From an uncultured Flavobacterium sp. (GTDB taxonomy: Bacteria; Bacteroidota; Bacteroidia; Flavobacteriales; Flavobacteriaceae): a stretch of 58,662 nucleotides of DNA. The first letter of the stretch is position 1; each line of letters opens with the position of its first letter. Location: assembly GCA_947632215.1 (NCBI GenBank), contig CANROJ010000008.1, forward strand, positions 1 through 58,662, written 5' to 3'. Below the pieces are notes generated by a model that was given only the letters and a program-made list of their open reading frames with translations, was not told the origin of the DNA and did not search any database. Below are positions 26,253 through 34,812 of this stretch, one piece after another. The translations under genes were made by a program, and so were the position numbers.

Positions 26253-27173
26253 TTACCCTAAAATTGCTCGACCGCTTGCAATCACTGAAGGCTTTATTAA
26301 TACAATAGAAAACACACCAAGTAATATTAAAAGTTTTAGACTTACATGTAGTCGATGATATTGTTTGTAATTACTGGATTTCCATAATCTATACACAAAA
26401 ACAAACAACACCACTATGCACAGATAAAAATAATAAGCCATATACCCCATTCCCTCATCTTTGATAAGTAGATAAATTGGGATAAGCGTTAAAAAAACTA
26501 AGAATGTTATTACTTTTTTTGCAGTATTTTCTCCAAAACGAACGGCAATTGTTTGATAATTATTAAGAAAGTCACCTGGTACATTTTCCATGTCTTTAAT
26601 TAACTCTCTTATCAAAATAAGTAAGTATAGAAAAAAAGCATGGTAGTAAATTTCGCTGTCTGAACTATTAAAATACATCAAAATACCGAAGAATGGCAAG
26701 ATAGCTAATAATGAAGCAGTTAAGTTACCTATTACAGGATATTTTTTTATTTTGTGAGAATAAAACCATAGAAGAAAGATATATCCGGCGTAAAAAGCAC
26801 TAGCATGCCAAGAAACGGGAAGCACCAAGACAACACTTATAAAGTTTAGAGTGAAATAAACCCTTAACTTAGTACCTTGACTAACGTAACGATCTAACTT
26901 AGATTTAAAAGGTCTATTAATGCGATCTTTTTCAGCGTCGTAAAAATTATTTATTATATACCCACCAGCAATGGCCAAAGAACTAGCAACAATAATTAAA
27001 AATAGTCTCCAATCAAAGATTACATCCCAGGCTCTTTTATGATCTGCTAATAAAAAAACAGATCCTAGATACTGAGCTAATACTATAATAAAAATATTGT
27101 ACCCTCTAACTACCGAAAACAGACTGAAAATCTTCGCTAAGAGTATTTTGTATTTCCTAGGTATTATTTTCAT
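26253..27173 (-). CDS. UbiA-type prenyltransferase (geranylgeranylglycerol-phosphate type candidate)
   Basis: A 306-residue inner-membrane protein with 8-9 predicted helices of the UbiA superfamily. The two aspartate-rich, Mg-binding motifs are visible: NNFYDAEKDRINRPFKS near residue 73 and KDMENVPGDFLNNYQT near residue 190. Such enzymes attach a polyprenyl chain to an aromatic or glycerol-phosphate acceptor. In Bacteroidota this subfamily is commonly labelled geranylgeranylglycerol-phosphate geranylgeranyltransferase, and the gene lies just downstream of mevalonate kinase, so it probably uses a prenyl diphosphate from this pathway. The acceptor is uncertain; a quinone or heme-related role is not excluded. 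Confidence 0.8.
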   Translation of the reverse strand: MKIIPRKYKILLAKIFSLFSVVRGYNIFIIVLAQYLGSVFLLADHKRAWDVIFDWRLFLIIVASSLAIAGGYIINNFYDAEKDRINRPFKSKLDRYVSQGTKLRVYFTLNFISVVLVLPVSWHASAFYAGYIFLLWFYSHKIKKYPVIGNLTASLLAILPFFGILMYFNSSDSEIYYHAFFLYLLILIRELIKDMENVPGDFLNNYQTIAVRFGENTAKKVITFLVFLTLIPIYLLIKDEGMGYMAYYFYLCIVVLFVFVYRLWKSSNYKQYHRLHVSLKLLILLGVFSIVLIKPSVIASGRAILG

Positions 27174-27222
27174 TCTAAATTAGATTAAACTTTTTAAGCT
27201 TCTAATGCTTTTCTTGTATTAC

Positions 27223-28161
27223 TTAGAACTTATATACTAGTTCTAATTTATAATCCTTTAATGCCTGTTTAGCTTTTTCATAATCTGGTGTAAACCCTAA
27301 GATATAACCACCACCACCAGAACCACAAAGTTTCAAGTAATAATCATTACTATCGATTCCTTGTTTCCATATTTGATGAAATTTCTCAGGAATCATAGGT
27401 TGAAAATGATTCAAAACAACTCTAGAAAGTTCCTTTGTATTGCTAAACAAAGATTTCAGATCACCCTTTAAGAAATTCTCGACACAAGCATCTGTATGCT
27501 TTACAAACTGCTCTTTTAACACATGTCTAAAACCTTGATCCTTGAGTTTCTCCATAAAAATAGTTATCATAGGAGCAGTTTCTCCTACAATACCACTATC
27601 AATCAAGAAAACAGCCCCTTTGCCATCTACTTGCTGCGAAGGAATTCCTGTTGGTTCAATATTATCTTTAGAGTTAATAAGGATAGGTAAACTCAGATAA
27701 CTATTTAACGGGTCTAATCCAGAACTAGTACCGTGGAAAAAACTTTCCATAAGTCCAAAAATACTTTTTAAAACTAGTAATTTATCTCTGGTAAGATTTT
27801 CTAAAACAGTAATCTTATTTTTTGCATATTTATCATAAATAGCAGCAACTAATGCACCACTACTTCCTACACCGTACCCTTGAGGTATACTTGAATCAAA
27901 ATACAATCCTCTTTGTACATCATTAAATAAGCTCTCTAAATCAAACTCTACTAAATTAGCATGAGATTGTTGTAAATCTTGTAGATACAAGGCAAAATTA
28001 TTTAAGCTTTGATTTGATTTCAATGCTACCTCATCTAAGTTTTGCTCCACCTTAAGAGCACCATTATAAAAATTATAAGGTATTGATAAGCCTTTAGAAT
28101 CTTTAATGATCCCATATTCTCCAAAAAGAAGAATTTTTGAATAAAACAAAGGTCCTTTCAT
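27223..28161 (-). CDS. Mevalonate kinase (GHMP kinase)
   Basis: A 312-residue cytosolic kinase that phosphorylates mevalonate at the C5 hydroxyl. GHMP features: the N-terminal FYSKILLFGEYGIIKDSKG (Lys and Glu-Tyr of motif 1), the phosphate-binding loop PQGYGVGSSGALVAA near residue 90, SFFHGTSSGLDPLNSYLSLPIL (catalytic Asp region), and the C-terminal glycine-rich LCGSGGGGYILGF. I place the start at the ATG at 28161: a TATTTTTG box at 28184-28191 would place transcription after the other possible ATG at 28182. It is the first step after HMG-CoA reductase; other mevalonate genes are at 31107, 34813 and 35742. The kinase type is inferred from motifs and context. Confidence 0.85.
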   Translation of the reverse strand: MKGPLFYSKILLFGEYGIIKDSKGLSIPYNFYNGALKVEQNLDEVALKSNQSLNNFALYLQDLQQSHANLVEFDLESLFNDVQRGLYFDSSIPQGYGVGSSGALVAAIYDKYAKNKITVLENLTRDKLLVLKSIFGLMESFFHGTSSGLDPLNSYLSLPILINSKDNIEPTGIPSQQVDGKGAVFLIDSGIVGETAPMITIFMEKLKDQGFRHVLKEQFVKHTDACVENFLKGDLKSLFSNTKELSRVVLNHFQPMIPEKFHQIWKQGIDSNDYYLKLCGSGGGGYILGFTPDYEKAKQALKDYKLELVYKF

Positions 28162-28183
28162 AGTACAAGAGTAATTTACCATA

Positions 28184-28191
28184 CAAAAATA
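28184..28191 (-). promoter_or_regulatory. Candidate -7 box (TATTTTTG) for mevalonate kinase
   Basis: Minus-strand TATTTTTG, a TAnnTTTG match, lies 22 bases before the chosen start at 28161. A second, weaker candidate, TACTCTTG at 28166-28173, lies only 4 bases before the ATG. Confidence 0.4.
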
Positions 28192-28230
28192 CGTATTATA
28201 TTTTCATTGGAGCTTTATTAGAGTAATTTT

Positions 28231-28584
28231 TTATAAATATCTGTTTTTGAAACCATAAACGCAATGTCTACAACCATTTTGACAACACTGACCTTTTAAA
28301 AAATGGTATAGTTCAGTGAAAACGAAATAGCCATTTTCTATGTAATAATGTACCCCTTCCACCATTTGACTTCTACGAGCTGGAAAATCCATATCTTTAC
28401 TAATATCGACCATCTGCTCAAACTTTTGTAAACAGGAATTACAAAGGCATTTATGATAAGTCCCAGCAAGAAAGTTTTGGACTTGCGTACTAATTTTAAT
28501 TTTACTGCAATCACAGTTAGTCACATCTTGAGTATTACACTCGATAGGAACTAAGCAATGAGTACATTTTCTATTTTTCTCCAT
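28231..28584 (-). CDS. Cysteine-rich CWC domain fused to DUF5522
   Basis: A 117-residue small protein made of two metal-binding-like parts. Residues ~1-55 hold eight cysteines in pairs (KCTHCLVPIEC, NCDCSK, KCLCNSC), as in the cysteine-rich CWC family. Residues ~58-117 match DUF5522: EGVHYYIENGYFVFTELYHFLKGQCCQNGCRHCVYGF, in which QCCQNGCRHC is the family hallmark. Both parts probably bind zinc or an iron-sulphur site, though this is unproven. The gene begins 4 bases before the downstream end of the COG3014-type gene, so it is transcribed with the LpoB operon. The function is unknown. Confidence 0.8.
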   Translation of the reverse strand: MEKNRKCTHCLVPIECNTQDVTNCDCSKIKISTQVQNFLAGTYHKCLCNSCLQKFEQMVDISKDMDFPARRSQMVEGVHYYIENGYFVFTELYHFLKGQCCQNGCRHCVYGFKNRYL

Positions 28585-28588
28585 TATA

Positions 28589-30025
28589 TTATTTCATTGT
28601 AGCGAAATTGTAAAATTGCAATCTTCCTATACCTTCTACTTTAAAATCTCGATGATCGTGGCCTGACTGCATTCTTTGTAAATCTACTTTAATAAGATTA
28701 TCGCCTTTTGCAAGAGGTAACCTAACATAATTAATCTGACTAGGTAGGCTCTGCCAATTTCGAGTATCTGCCTTTTCTGAAAGTAAATTATAGAGCTGTA
28801 CTCCAAAACCAATACCCTCTAGAAGTTGATTACTATTACCATTACTACCATTATTCTTAGCTACAGCTTTGATAGAATATTCTGCTGATTTTTTAACCGC
28901 CATGCGTGTTAATATTTTACTTAACTCCTTTGCAGATCTCTCCTTTAGAGTTGAAACAGCCAAATTATCAACATCTTCTACTAATTCAAAATTATAGCCT
29001 ACACCATTATTTACACTAGCTACTGCTCGCAGATAAGGTCGCATTATAGATAAATATTTAGGATAAGCAATGTTTAAACTATGTACGTTATTTAGAGAAG
29101 TTCCACCAGAAATACCCAAATCTACAGGGATCATTATCCCAAGAGCATTTGTAAAAAACAAACTACCACTATCTCCCTTAACTAAAGCAAACATCATATC
29201 TTCTTGCTCTTTGATTGGAGCCAGTCCATTCTCCCAAAAAATTACCAGATCACCACCTTCACTAGGTTTTTCATAGGTAAATTTTGTATTAAACTGTTTT
29301 TGAAATTGACTTAACTCACCATTAAAACCAAGTAAATAGGCCATTCGCATAACGTCGTTTTGCAGTATTTTAGGCATACTAACTCCATAATAGATTCCAT
29401 TTGGTGCAGAGTTATATACCTCTACTGCATTACGATAAGAGATAAACGCATCATTATAATTCTTATCATACTCATAAATTAACCCTTGCAATATCAAGGA
29501 AAAGGCATCTTTAGAATACCTTGTAGACTTTTCTTTATACTTATCGCCTTGTGCGTAATTTTGTAGACTTATTCTTCTTGCTTCCACTACAGCTTCTTGT
29601 ATTTGTCCCAAATACATATAATTTAAAGCTTTGTAATAATGTAACATAAAGATTTCAAACTCTTCTCCTTTATAGTTTTGAGACATCGAGTTTAAAACTA
29701 ACCCCACAACAACGTCCGAAGTAGAACTAAGTCCATCTTCAATTAATAAATCTGCTTTGTTCAAATAATCATTACTAAGAGCATACTCACCACGCAAGTG
29801 CATAAGTCTACCCATCTCCATATCATATAATAACTTATTTCTAGGCTTTTGCAAAAGCTTATTTCTTTCCAATGATTTTTGTGCAGCATCTAAGTCACCC
29901 ATACTAACCTGGTTATAATACTCAGTAATTCTTTGATTATAAGAAGCACATCCAAACAAGAAGAACACCAGTATAAAAAATACTGATGTTCTCTTAATTA
30001 TAGAAATTAACTGGTTCGAAACCAT
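28589..30025 (-). CDS. COG3014-like lipoprotein with TPR-type repeats
   Basis: A 478-residue envelope protein. Its signal peptide ends in a lipobox (FFLFGC, Cys26), so it is lipidated. Residues ~30-215 are helical and TPR-like (NQRITEYYNQVSMGDLDAA, LHYYKALNYMYLGQIQEAVVEAR, DAFSLILQGLIYEYDKNYNDAFISYRNA). The C-terminal half is beta-rich (GSGNSNQLLEGIGFG, LPSQINYVRLPLAKGDNLI) and resembles the COG3014 group found beside lpoB in several bacteria. It starts 11 bases after the LpoB-like gene's stop. With LpoB and a small exported protein it probably forms an envelope complex linked to peptidoglycan growth. No enzymatic motif is seen. Confidence 0.75.
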   Translation of the reverse strand: MVSNQLISIIKRTSVFFILVFFLFGCASYNQRITEYYNQVSMGDLDAAQKSLERNKLLQKPRNKLLYDMEMGRLMHLRGEYALSNDYLNKADLLIEDGLSSTSDVVVGLVLNSMSQNYKGEEFEIFMLHYYKALNYMYLGQIQEAVVEARRISLQNYAQGDKYKEKSTRYSKDAFSLILQGLIYEYDKNYNDAFISYRNAVEVYNSAPNGIYYGVSMPKILQNDVMRMAYLLGFNGELSQFQKQFNTKFTYEKPSEGGDLVIFWENGLAPIKEQEDMMFALVKGDSGSLFFTNALGIMIPVDLGISGGTSLNNVHSLNIAYPKYLSIMRPYLRAVASVNNGVGYNFELVEDVDNLAVSTLKERSAKELSKILTRMAVKKSAEYSIKAVAKNNGSNGNSNQLLEGIGFGVQLYNLLSEKADTRNWQSLPSQINYVRLPLAKGDNLIKVDLQRMQSGHDHRDFKVEGIGRLQFYNFATMK

Positions 30026-30036
30026 TTGTATCTATT

Positions 30037-30630
30037 TTAGTTTTTAACGTATTTGGCAATTTTCTTATCCCCAATCCATACTACTTCACCACTTTGAATA
30101 TCTGTAAGCTCCAAATTAACCTGGTAGTATACTACTTTTTTCTTTTTATGAGAATCTACAATAGAATTAATAGAACCTTGTAACATAAAATCCGCTCCAT
30201 TTTCTAAACCAAATTTCTTCATCGTAGACACAGAAGAATTGCTTTGTTGATCAGCTCTCTCTCCTCTTAATTCTTCTCTTTTTTGTCCACCCTGCACAAG
30301 ACGAACACGCTGACTTTGAATAAAAGCTTGCTCTACATCTTTTACAAATGTTTCTGCATCGATATGCTCATGACTCTTATTGTAAACCATTCCAACAATA
30401 ACTACTGGCTTGTTGCCATTATGTTTTTCTTGAAAATTTCCAATCCAAGGTCCTTCTAATATTTGTTTAGTCATTTGCTGAGCTACCTCTCTTGAATCAG
30501 AGTTATTCCAACGACCACTAAGATCTATAGTCTCCTCAGTACTAATACGTGTAACTTGACGACCACAAGAAGTAATAATTAACCCACTTAAAGCAAAGAT
30601 AGCGGCTAACGCGATACGTTTTATTTGCAT
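30037..30630 (-). CDS. lpoB: Penicillin-binding protein activator LpoB family lipoprotein
   Basis: A 197-residue outer-membrane lipoprotein. The signal peptide ends in ITSCGR, with Cys22 lipidated. The globular part from about residue 50 matches the LpoB fold: VAQQMTKQILEGPWIGNF, PVVIVGMVYNKSHEHIDAETFVKDVEQAFIQS, LENGADFMLQGSINSIVDS, and the closing VYYQVNLELTDIQSGEVVWIGDKKI. In E. coli LpoB stimulates PBP1b; in Bacteroidota the partner is unknown and the disordered linker is short, so the reach across the periplasm may differ. It is the middle gene of a three-gene set (small exported protein, LpoB, COG3014-like). Confidence 0.88.
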   Translation of the reverse strand: MQIKRIALAAIFALSGLIITSCGRQVTRISTEETIDLSGRWNNSDSREVAQQMTKQILEGPWIGNFQEKHNGNKPVVIVGMVYNKSHEHIDAETFVKDVEQAFIQSQRVRLVQGGQKREELRGERADQQSNSSVSTMKKFGLENGADFMLQGSINSIVDSHKKKKVVYYQVNLELTDIQSGEVVWIGDKKIAKYVKN

Positions 30631-30657
30631 ATTTTTTATATTAATTGTTTTTTTTTA

Positions 30658-31053
30658 TTAAATAGAAAACCACCAATTTCCGGTACGGAATCCTACGTTG
30701 GGTCTCCACCAATTATTAGCCCAATTATTGGCATAATAATTATTATAGTAACCTCCAGAATATCCATTGTAGTAATTTCTAGAATATTTTGCTTTCTCCA
30801 TGCGCAGCTCATGGCGCCATAGTCTTCTTTGATCTTTGCGCTCTTGTTTTGCTTCAAACCAATCATAGGCTTTATATGTATCTTGAAAAGTTGTCCCCTC
30901 CCCTTTGGTAAGAGAATCTGCAACAGACAAGTAATAATGCATACTATTTCTATAGTTAGGATTTTGATCCTGAGCCAACTCTTGTGCAAAACCTTTGATA
31001 GAGAATAATGGACTCACACAAAATAAAGCGATCAATAACAATTTGCCTTTCAT
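30658..31053 (-). CDS. Small exported protein with an Asn/Tyr/Trp-rich tail
   Basis: A 131-residue protein that I do not recognise. Residues 1-23 (KLLLIALFCVSPLFSIKGFAQ) are a cleavable signal peptide. The middle is a charged helix (YDWFEAKQERKDQRRLWRHELRMEKAKYSRN) and the last ~40 residues are low complexity, rich in Asn, Tyr, Gly and Trp (YYNGYSGGYYNNYYANNWANNWW). It starts the lpoB operon, 27 bases upstream of lpoB. The aromatic tail could bind glycan or peptidoglycan or another protein, but that is only a composition-based thought. A frame-shifted shadow frame overlaps it and is not a gene. Confidence 0.72.
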   Translation of the reverse strand: MKGKLLLIALFCVSPLFSIKGFAQELAQDQNPNYRNSMHYYLSVADSLTKGEGTTFQDTYKAYDWFEAKQERKDQRRLWRHELRMEKAKYSRNYYNGYSGGYYNNYYANNWANNWWRPNVGFRTGNWWFSI

Positions 31054-31106
31054 AATCTTAATTTTTAGGATTATATCTATTTCGTTGTATAAAGATACTA
31101 AAAATA

Positions 31107-32189
31107 TTAATTCTCTTTAGATCCCAAGCCTATTTTATCTTCAATAAATTGACCATTTTCACAAAATTTAACTAATCTATCTTCTACAAAAGTCATAATC
31201 TGTTCTTTAAAAGCAAGTGGAAATAGCAAATGGACATTTGCCCCAGCATCCAAAGTGAAACAAACAGGTATTTTTGTACTCTCACGGAACTCCCAAATAC
31301 TTTCGATTATTTGTAAAGTATTGGCCTTAAAAAGGATAAAATAAGGCATAGAAGTCATCATCATAGCGTGTAAAGTTAAAGCCTCACTTTCAACCAATGA
31401 GATAAACTTATCTAAGTCTCCTTGTATCAAAATCTGCTTAAGAGCACTTAAGTTTTCATGGGCTTGTTCAAATCTTTTTTGAGCAAAAGGATGGTTATGC
31501 ATCAACTCATGACCAAGAGTACTAGAGACTTGTTTTTTCCCCTTATCAACCAAGAGAACCACATCACAATAATCATGAAAATTCTCATGTAAACAATACG
31601 GAAACTCAACTCCAAATAAATCACTACTTCCAGCAATATCATTTTGCTGACCCCAAACCACTACTTTTCCCTCAATACTACGGCAGGCGCTTCCAGAGCC
31701 TAAACGTGCTAAAAAGGAAGCTTTCTTATTAAAAAAATCCTTTTCCATCGCTGGATTTAACTCTTTCTCTAAACTCATAATATTTACAGCTAAGGCAGCC
31801 ATAGCAGAAGCAGAAGATGCAATTCCAGAGGAATGAGGAAAAGTATTTTGTGTATGAATAGTAAACTTAAAATATTTTATATAAGGACAATATTTTTCAA
31901 TACGCTGAAAGAACTTTGCTACTTTTTCATTAAAAGAAGCTTTTAGTTGTCCATGGAAAAACAATTCAAACTCTACACTATCGCCTTGCTTGGAAACATA
32001 CTCCAATCTAGTTATAGTCTTACAGTTATTCAAAGTAAAACTTAACGAAGGGTTTGCTGGAATTTGATTATTCTTCTTACCCCAATACTTTACTAGTGCA
32101 ATATTACTAGGTGAGCTCCACGAAAACTCACCTTTTAAATTTGGATTATATTCAACTGGCGATTTATAAATAAATTCTTCTATATTCAT
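31107..32189 (-). CDS. mvaD: Diphosphomevalonate decarboxylase
   Basis: A 360-residue GHMP-fold enzyme that converts mevalonate diphosphate to isopentenyl diphosphate with ATP. Diagnostic motifs: SNIALVKYWGKKNNQIPANP (the ALxKYWGK signature), TFPHSSGIASSASAMAAL (phosphate-binding loop) and LGSGSACRSIEGKVVVWG (with the conserved RS-x-GG-like site), plus TLDAGANVHLLFP near the C-terminus. Length is within the range of bacterial and yeast enzymes. It lies 53 bases upstream of the lpoB set and may belong to the same transcript, or has its own promoter: a TATTTTTG box is 23 bases before the start. It completes most of a mevalonate route in the window. Confidence 0.93.
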   Translation of the reverse strand: MNIEEFIYKSPVEYNPNLKGEFSWSSPSNIALVKYWGKKNNQIPANPSLSFTLNNCKTITRLEYVSKQGDSVEFELFFHGQLKASFNEKVAKFFQRIEKYCPYIKYFKFTIHTQNTFPHSSGIASSASAMAALAVNIMSLEKELNPAMEKDFFNKKASFLARLGSGSACRSIEGKVVVWGQQNDIAGSSDLFGVEFPYCLHENFHDYCDVVLLVDKGKKQVSSTLGHELMHNHPFAQKRFEQAHENLSALKQILIQGDLDKFISLVESEALTLHAMMMTSMPYFILFKANTLQIIESIWEFRESTKIPVCFTLDAGANVHLLFPLAFKEQIMTFVEDRLVKFCENGQFIEDKIGLGSKEN

Positions 32190-32212
32190 TTTAAATTATT
32201 TTCAACTTTACA

Positions 32213-32220
32213 CAAAAATA
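32213..32220 (-). promoter_or_regulatory. Candidate -7 box (TATTTTTG) for mvaD
   Basis: Minus-strand TATTTTTG fits TAnnTTTG and ends 23 bases before the mvaD start codon. Confidence 0.45.
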
Positions 32221-32333
32221 CTATCTTTTTATAACTTTTAAAGACAAGACAAGCTCATTGCAAGTAACACTATGACTCCCTGTGATAAGTAAAAGAAAAA
32301 CTATACATACACAAGAGTCAAAACAAAGCTCAT

Positions 32334-32831
32334 CTATTGCTCTTTGTTTGGTACAACTCGATACAATTCTATTACCTTTTGGACCTGCTTACGACATTGA
32401 AGGCTTATATAACTATAGCTTACAGGCAAACTAAACATAAACATTGGATTCTCAGGGAAACTATTATCACTTCTAAAAAGAACAAAATTACCACCGACAG
32501 CATTTCCATGCTCGATCCATTCTTGGTAATTATAATAATCCGGAGAATTTCGTCTTTGACGTACTACAATTAAAACGTCATGCATATCTTTCCAAAGAAT
32601 AGTCTTATTTTTAAATAAACTCTTATAATGCACTCCACTTTCATCTATAGTTACATGCATACACAAGCATTTATAAAGAAAAACTAGGAAAAGAAAAAAC
32701 AAGACAACCCCCAAGCACTTGGCTAAAATATTTCCAAAAACAAACAAGTAAAAGGACATACTAAAAAAAGGTCCTAAAGCTAATAGTAATAATAAAATAC
32801 GACTAGTCGCACTATAATAACTGAATTTCAT
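32334..32831 (-). CDS. Small membrane protein with PH-like cytoplasmic tail, unknown function
   Basis: A 165-residue protein, not recognised. Residues ~10-52 form two closely spaced transmembrane helices (LLLLLALGPFFSMSFYLFVF, LGVVLFFLFLVFLYKCLC). The rest is a soluble domain with a PH-like pattern: VTIDESGVHYKSLFKNKTILWKDMHDVLIV, as in bacterial membrane-associated PH domains. It is placed 7 bases after the HI0933-like flavoprotein gene ends, on the same strand, and is probably co-transcribed. No function can be assigned. Confidence 0.7.
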   Translation of the reverse strand: MKFSYYSATSRILLLLLALGPFFSMSFYLFVFGNILAKCLGVVLFFLFLVFLYKCLCMHVTIDESGVHYKSLFKNKTILWKDMHDVLIVVRQRRNSPDYYNYQEWIEHGNAVGGNFVLFRSDNSFPENPMFMFSLPVSYSYISLQCRKQVQKVIELYRVVPNKEQ

Positions 32832-32838
32832 ATATAAT

Positions 32839-34059
32839 CTATTTGTTAAACTCCTCCACTATACTTCTAGCAGCTATAAACCCAGTGGTCCAAGCATTTT
32901 GAAAATTAAAACCTCCGGTAATAGCATCAATATTAATAACTTCACCGGCAAAATAAAGATTGCTTAATACTTTACTTTGCATAGTTTTGAAATTAATTTG
33001 TTTTAAATCAATTCCACCAGCCGTAACAAATTCGTCTTTAAAAGTACTTTTACCATTAACTAAATATTGTCCTTGAGTAAGTTCTTTAACTAATTTGCTT
33101 AATTGCTTATTATTTAATTCTGCCCAAGTAGCATCTTTTGAAATATCACAATACAACACTAAACTCTCCCAAAGTCTATTTGGCATATCAACAAAACAAC
33201 GCTTAATCACATTCTTCCTTGCGTGCTCTATTTTTAATTCTTGTAGCACCTTTAGCATAGTGTCATAATCATGTTGTGGCTGCCAGTTAATCTCTATAGT
33301 AAAATTATATTGTTTTTGTTCCAATATTCTAGCTCCCCAAGCCGATAAACGAAGAATTCCAGGGCCACTCATACCCCAATGAGTAATCAGTACAGGACCT
33401 TGTGCTTGTAATTTAGTAGAAACTACACTAACGTCTGCTAATTGAGCAACCCCCATTAAATCCTTAATACGCTTATCTTTAATATTAAAAGTAAATAAGG
33501 AAGGTACCGGCGCAACAATATCATGACCTAAATCTTCGATAAGCTGCCACATTTTTGGATTACTTCCTGTGGCTAACACAATTTTACTAGCCTGATAACT
33601 TCCTTTGATTGTATCAATTTTCCAAGAGTTTTCTTTCTGAAATAACCCTGTAACACTACAACTAGAAATCAAGTCTATTTTCCACTTATTTGCTAAGTTT
33701 AAAAAACAATCTATAATGGTTTGAGAACTATCTGTTATTGGAAACATTCTACCATCCTGTTCCATTTTCAGTTCCACTCCATATTGAGCAAACCATTCAA
33801 TAGTATCGCCACTACAAAATTGATGGAACGGACCTAATAATTCCTTTTCTCCTCTTGGATAAAACTGAGTTAACTCCTTAGGATCAAAACAACCATGAGT
33901 AACATTACACCTTCCACCTCCACTTACTTTAACTTTGGTAAGAAAATCTTTACCGCGTTCTAAGATGGCTATTTTTAGACTTGGATTGAGTCTTGCTATG
34001 TTTAATGCGGTAAAAAAACCTGCTGCTCCTCCCCCAATAAGAATAACGTCGTAATTCAT
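32839..34059 (-). CDS. HI0933-like FAD-dependent oxidoreductase (YhiN family)
   Basis: A 406-residue flavoprotein. The FAD Rossmann motif opens the protein (YDVILIGGGAAGFFTALNIA), followed by KVKVSGGGRCNVTHGC, a hallmark of the HI0933/BaiN group, then the inserted domain, and the closing ATGSNPKMWQLIEDLG and ITGGFNFQNAWTTGFIAARS. Length matches E. coli YhiN (400). Proteins of this family reduce or desaturate diverse substrates, and none is known for the Bacteroidota members. The gene heads a small operon with the downstream membrane protein at 32334. Confidence 0.9.
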   Translation of the reverse strand: MNYDVILIGGGAAGFFTALNIARLNPSLKIAILERGKDFLTKVKVSGGGRCNVTHGCFDPKELTQFYPRGEKELLGPFHQFCSGDTIEWFAQYGVELKMEQDGRMFPITDSSQTIIDCFLNLANKWKIDLISSCSVTGLFQKENSWKIDTIKGSYQASKIVLATGSNPKMWQLIEDLGHDIVAPVPSLFTFNIKDKRIKDLMGVAQLADVSVVSTKLQAQGPVLITHWGMSGPGILRLSAWGARILEQKQYNFTIEINWQPQHDYDTMLKVLQELKIEHARKNVIKRCFVDMPNRLWESLVLYCDISKDATWAELNNKQLSKLVKELTQGQYLVNGKSTFKDEFVTAGGIDLKQINFKTMQSKVLSNLYFAGEVINIDAITGGFNFQNAWTTGFIAARSIVEEFNK

Positions 34060-34183
34060 TTAATTCTATTTTTTACTATTTTGATAGTAAGTTCACTTTT
34101 TTATGTTCAGCTAAAAAATTATCTTTACCATCACAAAGATACTTACTTACGATCGCATAAGTACCATTGTTAATTTAAAGAAT

Positions 34184-34735
34184 ATGAAAAAACTACCCTT
34201 TTTAGCCCTACTTGCATTATTCACTATGTGTAAATCAACAAAGCACATTTCATCTAAAGATGATAATACTTCCAATATAGAGGCTTTAAAAGAAAATGAT
34301 AAAAATCATTTAGAAGAGGAAGACGAACTAGAAGTCTTTGATTTACCGGATTACGCTCAGATTAGAGATGACTTTCGTTCGGTAAGCGAATCTACCAAAG
34401 ACACCTACTTAAAGGGAATGAGAGCCCAAAGTGAAAACTATTCTGTAGTGATTTTAACCCAGGGATATAAAGGTGAAAATATAAGTGTTAAAAACGAAAA
34501 TGAAACCTTTTACAATGCAATGACCATGAGCGACCTATCAACAGGAATAGCTAAATCTATACGCATTGATAACTCTCTAGATTTTACCGTATGGGATAAC
34601 TACACTAAAGGCGAAGTAATTATTGAAAATGAATTAGCTAAAAAGTTCAAGTTTATTTACATTATGAAAAATAATTCAAATAAAAACACACCTTTTAAAG
34701 TAACTTATAGCAACACACTACGTCCTGTAAGATAA
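34184..34735 (+). CDS. Putative lipoprotein of unknown function
   Basis: A 183-residue exported protein, not recognised. Residues 1-16 (KKLPFLALLALFTMC) are a signal peptide with a non-standard lipobox (FTMC), so lipidation is likely but not certain. The stretch to ~residue 60 is acidic and low complexity (EEEDELEVFDLPDY). The remainder is beta-rich, with VVILTQGYKGENISVKN and FTVWDNYTKGEVIIENELAK, suggesting a small beta-sandwich. It stands alone, divergent from the FAD gene. A hairpin follows it. Confidence 0.6.
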   Translation: MKKLPFLALLALFTMCKSTKHISSKDDNTSNIEALKENDKNHLEEEDELEVFDLPDYAQIRDDFRSVSESTKDTYLKGMRAQSENYSVVILTQGYKGENISVKNENETFYNAMTMSDLSTGIAKSIRIDNSLDFTVWDNYTKGEVIIENELAKKFKFIYIMKNNSNKNTPFKVTYSNTLRPVR

Positions 34736-34753
34736 CATTTACAACTTAAACAT

Positions 34754-34789
34754 CAACGAGCTTTAGAAAATCAACTCTAAAGCTCGTTG
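34754..34789. terminator. Hairpin between the lipoprotein gene and the GHMP kinase gene
   Basis: A 14-bp perfect stem CAACGAGCTTTAGA / TCTAAAGCTCGTTG around an 8-base loop, between convergent genes. The following T-run is weak, so it may end transcription with another factor. Confidence 0.65.
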
Positions 34790-34812
34790 GCGTTAATACG
34801 ATATTTTTATTC

